A DNA stretch of 64,000 nt from NCBI RefSeq assembly GCF_900605005.1, contig NZ_LR027558.1:721521-785520 (forward strand), given 5' to 3'. The position numbers and the translations under genes were made by a program. Positions 17,118 through 24,529 of this stretch are shown in pieces (within the stretch, counting starts at the first letter, position 1; each line of letters begins with the position of its first letter). The stretch comes from Acidipropionibacterium timonense. GTDB lineage: Bacteria; Actinomycetota; Actinomycetes; Propionibacteriales; Propionibacteriaceae. The notes below the pieces were generated by a model. It searched no databases. It was not told the DNA's origin and worked only from the letters and a program-made list of their open reading frames with translations.

Positions 17118-18781
17118 GCATCACCCAAGCCCCGTTCGCACTGCGCGGTCACAACCCCGACGTGCTGACTTGCATTGCGAATCTGTCCAACGACGAAGTG
17201 TTCACCCCACCCGAGCTGGCCAACGCCATGCTCGACCTCCTCGCTCAGCGGTGGGCCGACGCTCACGACGGCGCCGACATCTGGTCCGACCCCAACGTCA
17301 CGTTCCTGGACCCGTTCACGAAGTCCGGTGTGTTCCTGCGCGAGATCACCCGCCGCCTCACTAACGGCCTCGCCCGCGTCTTCCCTGACCGGGCGGAGCG
17401 GGTCGACCACATCCTCACCCGGCAGGTCTACGGCATCGGCATCACCCAGCTCACCGCCCTGCTGGCCCGCCGCTCCGTGTACTGCTCCAAGTACGCCAAC
17501 GGACCCCACTCCATCGCCAGATCGTTCGACAGCGAGGACGGGAACATCTGGTTCCAGCGCACCGAACACACCTGGACCGGGGGCACGCGCGAATACCGCG
17601 CCGACCCCCTGACCAGTGACGAGAAGGTCGTCTACACGCACCGCAAGTGCCGCTACTGCGGCGCCAGCGAAGACTCGTACAACCGAGGCGATCAGCTGGA
17701 GACCCACGCCTACGCCTTCATCCACACCGACGACATCAACGCCCGCATCCGCGAGCTGTTCGGAGACACCATGCAGTTCGACGTCATCATCGGCAACCCG
17801 CCCTACCAGCTCTCCGACGGCGGATACGGGACCTCCGCAGCGCCGATCTACCAGCACTTCGTCGAGAAGGCCCTCGGCCTTGACCCACGATTCGCCGTAT
17901 TCGTCACCCCCTCGCGCTGGATGGCAGGCGGCAAAGGCCTCGACGAGTACCGCAAGACCATGCTCGCCGACCACAGGATGCACGACATCGTCGACTACCC
18001 CAAGCTCTACGAAGCTTTCCCCGGGGTGAAGATCCGCGGCGGAGTTTCCTACTTCCTGTGGGACCGCGACTACGACGGCCCCTGCACCATCCAAACCATG
18101 TGGGACGGCCAGCCCGTCGGCGAACCCGTTGCTCGCTACCTAGACGCCTACGACGTCCTCGTCCGATGGAACGCCGCCGTTCCCATCCTCGACAAAGTGC
18201 GAGCCAAGCACGAGCCAACGCTCGACGCCCGAGTTTCGACCGGCAAACCTTTCGGTCTTAGGACCTTCTTCCATGGCAAGAAGACGAATCGAGGGATCTT
18301 GAATCCGGTTGAGCTCTTTGGCTCTCGCGATGTAACGTGGATTGATCGATCAGAGCTCAAGGCCAATGATGCCTGGGTGGACGACTGGAAAGTTCTCATG
18401 ACGGCGGTTCAGGGCACGAGCGCCGCCGTTGAGACCAAGTTCCTCTCCAAGCCGATCATCGCCGGACCCGGTACGGCCTGCACCGAGACCTACCTCATTG
18501 CAGGCAAGTTCGACACTGAGCTGGCCGCCAAGAGGTACGCGATGTACCTCAGTTCCCGGTTCGCACGATTCCTTGTCTCGCTTCGCAAGTCCACACAGCA
18601 CGCCACTCGCGACGTCTACGCCTTTGTCCCGGACATCCCGCTCGACCGCGACTGGACTGACCAGATGCTCTACCAGCGCTACGGGCTGACTGACGGGGAA
18701 ATCGAGTTCATCGAGTCTCAAGTCGCGCCGCACGACAGCACCCTGTTCGACGACATTGAGGCAGACGACGCCGATGAGTAG
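17114..18781 (+). CDS. Eco57I-like N6-adenine DNA methyltransferase
   Basis: 555 residues; the ATG at 17114 overlaps the preceding stop (ATGA). It begins with an EVFTPPELANAMLDLL segment shared with the preceding protein. Motif I is altered: FLDPFTKSGVFL, with TK in place of the usual CG. The catalytic motif IV is intact: FDVIIGNPPYQLSDGG. A CRYCG segment may bind zinc. The C-terminal part (from about residue 370) would hold the target-recognition region. Codon use between 18240 and 18600 is less GC-biased than the rest, hinting that the recognition region was acquired separately. It overlaps the helicase gene by 8 bases. Confidence 0.85.
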   Translation: MSITQAPFALRGHNPDVLTCIANLSNDEVFTPPELANAMLDLLAQRWADAHDGADIWSDPNVTFLDPFTKSGVFLREITRRLTNGLARVFPDRAERVDHILTRQVYGIGITQLTALLARRSVYCSKYANGPHSIARSFDSEDGNIWFQRTEHTWTGGTREYRADPLTSDEKVVYTHRKCRYCGASEDSYNRGDQLETHAYAFIHTDDINARIRELFGDTMQFDVIIGNPPYQLSDGGYGTSAAPIYQHFVEKALGLDPRFAVFVTPSRWMAGGKGLDEYRKTMLADHRMHDIVDYPKLYEAFPGVKIRGGVSYFLWDRDYDGPCTIQTMWDGQPVGEPVARYLDAYDVLVRWNAAVPILDKVRAKHEPTLDARVSTGKPFGLRTFFHGKKTNRGILNPVELFGSRDVTWIDRSELKANDAWVDDWKVLMTAVQGTSAAVETKFLSKPIIAGPGTACTETYLIAGKFDTELAAKRYAMYLSSRFARFLVSLRKSTQHATRDVYAFVPDIPLDRDWTDQMLYQRYGLTDGEIEFIESQVAPHDSTLFDDIEADDADE

Positions 18782-21335
18782 GCCTGACGATGAGCTGTTC
18801 CCTGTCAAGCCTGCGGCGCGGCTGCGGATCTACGCGTGGACCCCGAACGATCCGCCCGCCGACTACGTGGGGTTGATCAAGGTCGGTCAGACGACGAAGG
18901 CGGACGTCAACGAGCGCATCCGCGAGTCGCAGGGCCAGATGCAGCAGCCCTACACGCTCCACGTCAACGAGCCCGCCGAACGCGACGACGGGTCGATCTT
19001 CCGCGACAGTGACGTCCGGCGCCGCCTGACCGCGAAGGGCTTCGAGAACCCGGTCTTCGGGTCGGCCCGGGAGTGGATGCGCTGCACGCCTGACGACGTG
19101 CGCACGGCGATCACGGAACTGCGCACCGGCACCCAGCTGACTGGCACGCACCACGAGACTTTCAGGATGCGTCCCGAGCAGGCCGAAGCTGTGGCGAAGA
19201 CGTCCGAGTACTACGACTCGATCTGGGCTGAGGACGCCGATGCGGTACCGCGGTTCTTGTGGAACGCGAAGATGCGGTTCGGCAAGACTTTCGCCTCCTA
19301 CCAGCTGGCCAAGAAGATGGGGGCCCGGCGTGTCCTGGTGGTGACGTTCAAGCCCGCCGTGGAGGACGCCTGGCAGACCGACTTGGAGTCCCACGCAGAC
19401 TTCGATGGTTGGCAGTACCTGTCCAAGGCCACCGGCGGCACCCCTGACGAGATGGACCGGGATCGTCCGCTCGTGTACTTCGGGTCCTTCCAGGACCTGC
19501 TCGGGCGGGACAAGAAGACTGGGCTGATCAAGGTGAAGAACGAGTGGGTCCACACCACACCGTGGGATCTGGTGATCTTCGACGAGTATCACTTCGGGGC
19601 GTGGCGGGAGTCGGCGAAGGAACTGTTCGAGGGTGAGGACGAGAAGGTCGCCAAGAAGGAGCTGGCCGCCGAGTACCACGACGGTCTGGTCGCGTTCGAT
19701 GAGGAACTCGACGAGCTGGGCAACGACGAGGACGAGTTCCTGCCCATCACGACACGCGCCTACTTGTATCTGTCGGGCACCCCGTTCAAGGCGTTGGCGA
19801 CGGGCGAGTTCATTGAGGAGCAGATCTTCAACTGGGCCTACACCGACGAGCAACGCGCCAAACAGCAGTACGCGTTGGATCATCCGGGTGAGTGGAATCC
19901 GTACGGGGCGCTGCCGGAGATGCGGCTGTTCACCTACCAGATGCCTGATGAGCTGATCTCGGTGGCGAGCCAGGGCGAGTTCGATGAGTTCGACCTCAAC
20001 GCGTTCTTCGAGGCCGCTGGTACCGGGGTGATGGCGGAGTTCGTGCACAAGTCGGATGTGCAGAAGTGGCTGGACATCATTCGCGGCGCCCACATGCCCA
20101 CCCAGCTCGACGCGATGCGGATGGGTACCCGCCCGCCGTTCCCGTACTCGGATGCCCGGCTGCTGCCCTACCTTCAGCATTCGTTCTGGTTCCTGCCCAC
20201 CGTCGCCGCCTGCCAGGCCATGGAGAACCTGCTGGCCGAGCGGCAGAACGTGTACTGGCACGACTACACCGTGCTCACCGTCGCAGGCCCCGACGCAGGA
20301 ATCGGTCTGGACGCCTTGCCCCCGGTGCGTGAGGCGATCAAGGATGGGCACGACACGAAGACGATCACCCTGTCCTGCGGCAAGCTGACGACCGGGGTGA
20401 CGGTCAAGCAGTGGTCCTCGATTCTCATGCTGCGCAACCTCAACTCGCCCGAGACCTACTTCCAGGCAGCGTTCCGGGTCCAGTCCCCGTGGTCGATCAA
20501 GAACCCCGACGGGGACGACCCGAGCGAGGAGCTGATCCTCAAGCCCGCCTGCTTCGTCTTTGACTTCGCGCCTACCCGGGCGTTGCGCCAGATCTCCGAC
20601 TACGGAATCGGCCTGTCCCCAGAAGCCCCCAACCCTGAGCACGCGGTCGAGGAGCTGGTGAAGTTCCTGCCGGTGCTGGCCTACGACGGGTCGAACATGA
20701 CGCAGGTCGATGCGGGCGGCATCCTCGACATCGCCATGTCCGGCACCTCCGCGACCCTGCTGGCCCGCAAGTGGGAGTCCGCGATCCTCGTCAACGTCGA
20801 CAACGACACCCTGCGCCGCATCATGGGCAACGAGGACGCCATGAACGCCGTCATGAACATCGAAGGCTTCCGGGCCCTGGGGTCGGCGATCTTCGAGACC
20901 GTGGTCAACAAGTCCGAGCAAGTCAAAGCCACCAAGAAGGATCGCGGTGAGGACCTCACGCCGAAGGAGAAGAAGGAACTCTCCGACGAGGAGAAGGAAT
21001 ACAAGTCCAAGCGCAAGCAGATCCAGGAGAAACTGGTCAAGTTCGCGACCCGCATCCCCGCCTTCATGTACCTGACCGACTTCCGGGAGAACACCCTCCA
21101 AGACGTCATCACCAAGCTGGAGCCCGACCTGTTCAAGGCCGTCACCGGCCTGACCGTGGCCGACTTCAACCTGCTAGTCAACCTCGGAGTCTTCAACGCC
21201 ACCCACATGAACCAGGCCGTCTTCGCCTTCCGCCGCTACGAAGACTCTTCCCTGTCCTACACCGGCATCGAATCCCACAAGGGCCTACGCCACTACGGCC
21301 TCTACGACACCGTCGTCGCCATCGACCAGGAGTGA
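18774..21335 (+). CDS. GIY-YIG nuclease-domain SF2 helicase
   Basis: 853 residues from the ATG at 18774, which lies inside the last codons of the methylase gene. Residues 15-110 look like a GIY-YIG/T5orf172 nuclease domain (LRIYAW...YVGLIKVGQTTKADVNERIRE). An SF2 motor follows: MRPEQ (132-136), an unusual Walker A NAKMRFGKT with K171, DEYH (270-273), a motif III-like YLSGTPFKA and a motif VI-like YFQAAFRVQSPW. A charged coiled coil lies near the C-terminus. Fusion of a nuclease to a translocase behind a methylase pair fits a restriction subunit. The restriction assignment is inference; I cannot place it in a named type. Confidence 0.8.
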   Translation: MSRPDDELFPVKPAARLRIYAWTPNDPPADYVGLIKVGQTTKADVNERIRESQGQMQQPYTLHVNEPAERDDGSIFRDSDVRRRLTAKGFENPVFGSAREWMRCTPDDVRTAITELRTGTQLTGTHHETFRMRPEQAEAVAKTSEYYDSIWAEDADAVPRFLWNAKMRFGKTFASYQLAKKMGARRVLVVTFKPAVEDAWQTDLESHADFDGWQYLSKATGGTPDEMDRDRPLVYFGSFQDLLGRDKKTGLIKVKNEWVHTTPWDLVIFDEYHFGAWRESAKELFEGEDEKVAKKELAAEYHDGLVAFDEELDELGNDEDEFLPITTRAYLYLSGTPFKALATGEFIEEQIFNWAYTDEQRAKQQYALDHPGEWNPYGALPEMRLFTYQMPDELISVASQGEFDEFDLNAFFEAAGTGVMAEFVHKSDVQKWLDIIRGAHMPTQLDAMRMGTRPPFPYSDARLLPYLQHSFWFLPTVAACQAMENLLAERQNVYWHDYTVLTVAGPDAGIGLDALPPVREAIKDGHDTKTITLSCGKLTTGVTVKQWSSILMLRNLNSPETYFQAAFRVQSPWSIKNPDGDDPSEELILKPACFVFDFAPTRALRQISDYGIGLSPEAPNPEHAVEELVKFLPVLAYDGSNMTQVDAGGILDIAMSGTSATLLARKWESAILVNVDNDTLRRIMGNEDAMNAVMNIEGFRALGSAIFETVVNKSEQVKATKKDRGEDLTPKEKKELSDEEKEYKSKRKQIQEKLVKFATRIPAFMYLTDFRENTLQDVITKLEPDLFKAVTGLTVADFNLLVNLGVFNATHMNQAVFAFRRYEDSSLSYTGIESHKGLRHYGLYDTVVAIDQE

Positions 21336-21340
21336 CCCCG

Positions 21341-22147
21341 ATGGCGCACACAACGTTCGACAACACGGTGAAGTCCATGCTCGAAGACCTCTTCGGGATG
21401 CCGAGTGGCTACGTCATGGACTTCAGCAACGCGAGCTTCGCCTCGTTCGTAGAGCCGTGGATTGGCGTCGATCCTTACGACAGATACCAAGGCTCGAAGG
21501 CCGCTGTGCTCCGCCAGATCTGGGCCAAGGAGCCCTCTGAGGTCGTCGCACAGCTCAACTTGGATCTTCTGGATCACTGGCGATTCATCGCACGCCGCGA
21601 CGAGAAGACGCCGACCGCCTACGAGCAAGATGTGATCGACACCGCCACCGCTATCTTCCAGTCAGCCAGCATTCCGGCACTCTCCGCTGACGACGTTGCA
21701 TTCCTCAACAAGGACCTTGGCACCCTCAACCTTGATGCGCTCCCATCCGAACTCACCGCTGGGCAGGTCATCGCCGACAGGATGGGCGAGATCGACCGAG
21801 CACTGGACGCCGACGCGCCGTTGGCGGTCATCTTTCTCGTCGGCAGCACGGTCGAGGGACTGCTTTCCGAAGTTGCGATGGGTCACCGAAACGAGTTCCT
21901 CAGGTCCCCTGCGGCGCCCATGCTGAAGGGCAAGACGAAGCCATTGGATCAGTGGAGCCTGTCGGAGTTGATCGCCATCGCGCGGGCGTGTGGTGTCCTG
22001 AGCGAGGATGTCGCCAAGCACGCCGACCAAGTCCGGAACTTCCGCAACTACATCCACCCCAGACAGCAGCTCAAAGAGGCTCTTCAGGATCCAGGGTGTA
22101 GTCGGGGTCTGAATCCTCCGGTCTCCAGGAGTGATCTGGTGATGTAG
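21341..22147 (+). pseudogene. HEPN/Abi-like protein, 3' end cut by IS copy 2
   Basis: The ATG at 21341 lies nine bases after AGGAG; a GTG at 21332 overlaps the helicase stop and is the alternative. About 245 residues derive from the gene; after 22077 the frame runs into the IS and ends at a chance stop at 22147. The surviving C-terminal part (FLVGSTVEGLLSEVA, LDQWSLSELIAIARACGVL and VRNFRNYIHP) has the R-x6-H arrangement of HEPN ribonucleases and resembles C-terminal domains of abortive-infection proteins. It is the last known gene of the operon. The missing tail is not found after the IS. Confidence 0.65.
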
Positions 22148-23538
22148 TGGGTGAGGTTGCGGAATCCCAGGGCGATGCCGCGGAGGTGTTCGAGTCTGCC
22201 GTTGATGGCTTCACTGGGCCCGTTCGAGGTCCCGGGGTGGTCGAAGTAGGCCAGGATGTCGTCGGCTCTCTTCTTCAGGGTGTGGCCCAGAGTGGTGACT
22301 TCGGGCAGGGCCTTCGGGACTTTGGTGGCGATCGCGTCGATGAGGTGGGCCATGATGCGTCTGCCCTCGGCACGGTTCTCGGCGCGGTAGGCGGCCACGA
22401 TCTCCTGGTAGACGGCCCAGGTGACCTGGACCGGGGCGTGCGCGTCGGCGGCGAACACCTGTTCCAGGCGGGCGGCCTGCCGGTCGGTGAGCAGGTCCCG
22501 GCCCGTGTGCAGGGTCAGCCTGACCCCGAACAGGGGGTCGCCCGCCCGGCCCCGATGGCCCGTGGTGTCCTGCTGGACGCGTTGGCGGGTGACATCGAGC
22601 TGGTCGCCGGCGAGCTGCACGACGTGAAACGGATCCACGACCTCGACCGCGGCCGGGAGTTCTTCGGCGGCTGCGGTCTTGAAGCCGGTGAACCCGTCCA
22701 TCGCCACGATCTGGATGCGGTCGCGCCAGGCCTGGTCGCGGCCGGCCAGCCAGGTCTTGAACACCTTCTTGGAACGTCCCGCCACCATGTCGAGCAGCCG
22801 GGAGGCCCCGGTGGCGTCGCGAAGCGGTGTCAGGTCGATGATCACGGTGACGTACTTGTCACCACGGCTGGTGTGGCGCCACACGTGCTCGTCGACCCCG
22901 ATGACCTCCACGCCCTCGAAGCGGTGCGGGTCGTCGATGAGCCGGCGGGTGCCCTCGGCCAGCACCGCATCGTTGGCGGTGGTCCAGTCCACCCCCAGAC
23001 CAGCGGCGATACGGGAGACCGGCAGGTGATCGAGCACCAGGCCCTCCAGTGCCCAGGCCAGCCCTCCCCGCGACAGTTTCGCCCTGGCCTGGGCGGCCTG
23101 GTCGGTGTTCTGGCGCCACACGTGTCCGCAGCCGGTGCACCGGTACCGGCGCACCCGGATCCGGAGGATCGTGGGCCGGTGGCCCATCGGGGTATGGGCC
23201 AGCCGGCGGATCACCGTGTCACGAGGGACCCCCTGGCATCCGCACCAGTGGCACCAGTCGTCGGGGGCGACGACCCGGCAGGCCAGGACCGTCTCCTCGT
23301 CACTGATCAGCTGGCCGGTGACCTCCAGACCGAGTTCGTCGAGACGGGCGAATGTGGTCAGGTCGGGGGTGCTGAAGGTAGCGTGGTTCATGGAGGGCCT
23401 TGCGATTCACGAGGACGGGACTTAAGACACTCCGATCCTCGCGCAGGGTCCTCCCCCCACGCACCCCGGCCCCACAGGCCAACTACAGCAGACTCTCACA
23501 CAGTCAAGTCACAACTACACCCTGGATCCTGAAGAGCC
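22078..23538 (-). mobile_element. ISL3-family insertion sequence, copy 2
   Basis: 1461 bp, nearly identical to copy 1 and inverted relative to it, with intact terminal repeats. Its flanks are CTCAAAGA (22070-22077) and ACATTCGT (23539-23546), which do not match, unlike the perfect duplication around copy 1. The sequence on the far side does not continue the interrupted gene. This is the signature of an IS-mediated deletion or of recombination between copies. Confidence 0.94.
22084..23391 (-). CDS. ISL3-family transposase, copy 2
   Basis: 435 residues, the same family and catalytic residues as copy 1. Differences from copy 1 include Ser-Thr for Gly-Ala near residue 7, Arg for Gln in the zinc region (TILRIRVRR), Val for Met at residue 252, and Val for Ile in TRQRVQQDTT. 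The gene is intact. Confidence 0.95.
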   Translation of the reverse strand: MNHATFSTPDLTTFARLDELGLEVTGQLISDEETVLACRVVAPDDWCHWCGCQGVPRDTVIRRLAHTPMGHRPTILRIRVRRYRCTGCGHVWRQNTDQAAQARAKLSRGGLAWALEGLVLDHLPVSRIAAGLGVDWTTANDAVLAEGTRRLIDDPHRFEGVEVIGVDEHVWRHTSRGDKYVTVIIDLTPLRDATGASRLLDMVAGRSKKVFKTWLAGRDQAWRDRIQIVAMDGFTGFKTAAAEELPAAVEVVDPFHVVQLAGDQLDVTRQRVQQDTTGHRGRAGDPLFGVRLTLHTGRDLLTDRQAARLEQVFAADAHAPVQVTWAVYQEIVAAYRAENRAEGRRIMAHLIDAIATKVPKALPEVTTLGHTLKKRADDILAYFDHPGTSNGPSEAINGRLEHLRGIALGFRNLTHYITRSLLETGGFRPRLHPGS

Positions 23539-23617
23539 ACATTCGTCGGAAAAGTATCTGCGAGAGCATGCGGTTGCATGCACGCGGTGAGCAGCATGCC
23601 CGCGATAGAGATCCGTG

Positions 23618-24220
23618 TCAGGCGGGACATGACTTGACCTGCTTCCACAGAAAAGTCCGTTGTGTTGCGCTGCCACTCTTGGCGACTCGGTATGTTGTCG
23701 TCGCCTTGATCAGTCGTCCGTGACCCTCGTGGCCGTCATCCCATGTGGTTCGGATGGAGCGCCAGTCCTCGCACGACACTAGGGTGATCTCCCCGGGCCT
23801 TGTCGATTGACTTGGCACGGCGCGCACTGACACGATCCGATACCTGCCTGACTTCCACGTGCTGCCGAGATCCCAGATCTTGTGAAGCAGCTCGTCGTAG
23901 CCCTTCAATGCCGCTCCCTCGGCGTAATCGGTGATGATGGTGGGCACCTTCTCGCCGGGCTGGAGCCCGCCTTGTTTCTCGAGTTGGTAGACGTTCTCCG
24001 TGAGGGTCCGGTATGTCTTCTCGGCGGCAGCGACATCCGCCGAAGTAGGCGTCGGAGTAGGCGTACCGGAACGAGTGGGGCCGGGGGTGGCCGTGGCCGT
24101 CCTGCTGGGGGTCGGCGTCGTGAGGGGTCGGGGGTCGCCTTCGGCCCCGGTGGCGGCGCATCCGGCGCACAGGGCGAGGCCGACGACAGTGGCGGCGACT
24201 CTCGAGGTGACTGCGGGCAT
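23618..24220 (-). CDS. Putative lipoprotein
   Basis: 200 residues from the ATG at 24220 with an AGGAG ribosome-binding site. The N-terminus MPAVTSRVAATVVGLALCAGC is a type II signal peptide with the lipobox CAGC (Cys21). A Pro/Thr-rich spacer (TTPTPSRTATATPGPTRSGT) follows, then a folded domain of about 130 residues (AAEKTYRTLTENVYQLEKQGG to KQVKSCPA). Proteins of this outline are common in actinobacteria, but I recognise no named domain. It ends 80 bases from IS copy 2 and is intact, so it belongs to the chromosome beyond the rearranged element. Confidence 0.75.
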   Translation of the reverse strand: MPAVTSRVAATVVGLALCAGCAATGAEGDPRPLTTPTPSRTATATPGPTRSGTPTPTPTSADVAAAEKTYRTLTENVYQLEKQGGLQPGEKVPTIITDYAEGAALKGYDELLHKIWDLGSTWKSGRYRIVSVRAVPSQSTRPGEITLVSCEDWRSIRTTWDDGHEGHGRLIKATTTYRVAKSGSATQRTFLWKQVKSCPA

Positions 24221-24479
24221 GGTGCTCTCCTGTCGGCGATGGTCGAGGTGGGCTCCGTCGCCTCGTTTGTATCCGGCGGTCGTGGCGTGTCGGCAGGGTT
24301 GGGGCGGATTGTTCGCCGAACCGTCGTCTGGGTGTCGGCTGTGCGACACCTTGGTTGCGGTATCGCAGAGAGCTGAGTCCCGGGGGCACCGGACAGCGCC
24401 ATGGAAGCCCGTTGCGCCGACGGTCGGCCCGGTGTGATTCCGATGTCGGCGGCACGGTGTCGGCGGGCGTCACGGCGCA
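24221..24479. other. Intergenic region upstream of the lipoprotein gene
   Basis: No gene is supported here; open frames lack coding bias or start signals. The only structure noted is an inverted repeat, GGTGTCG (24331-24337) with CGACACC (24344-24350), 110 bases upstream of the lipoprotein start. It could be an operator. Confidence 0.4.
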
Positions 24480-24510
24480 GGGACGGCCCCGCCAGAGGCG
24501 AGGCCGTCCC
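24480..24510 (-). terminator. Hairpin after the RCC1-repeat gene
   Basis: GGGACGGCC (24480-24488) pairs with GGCCGTCCC (24502-24510); an inner GCC/GGC pair extends the stem. It lies 20 bases past the most distal stop of the RCC1 gene on the minus strand. Confidence 0.6.
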
Positions 24511-24529
24511 CGTGGTGGTGGCCGATGGG

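Larger units (their letters stand above)
10863..23538. mobile_element. Integrative element at tRNA-Ala, right end apparently lost
   Basis: Boundaries are inferred. The left end is at or inside tRNA-Ala, where the serine recombinase abuts the tRNA. The cargo (DUF4913 protein, small ORF, AraC relic, HTH protein, methylase pair, GIY-YIG helicase, HEPN-like gene) is unlike the flanking core genes. I found no second copy of the tRNA 3' end in the window. The last cargo gene is cut by an IS whose two flanks do not match, so the distal part including attR appears deleted or moved. No conjugation or replication genes are seen. Confidence 0.65.

Noticed and set aside
18708-21101. 797-codon open frame antisense to the GIY-YIG helicase
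   Set aside because: The sense strand has clear helicase motifs; the antisense protein has no recognisable domain and no start signal.
23539-23617. Remnant of the HEPN-like gene or attR beyond IS copy 2
   Set aside because: Read in all frames; nothing continues the interrupted protein and no copy of the tRNA-Ala 3' end occurs.
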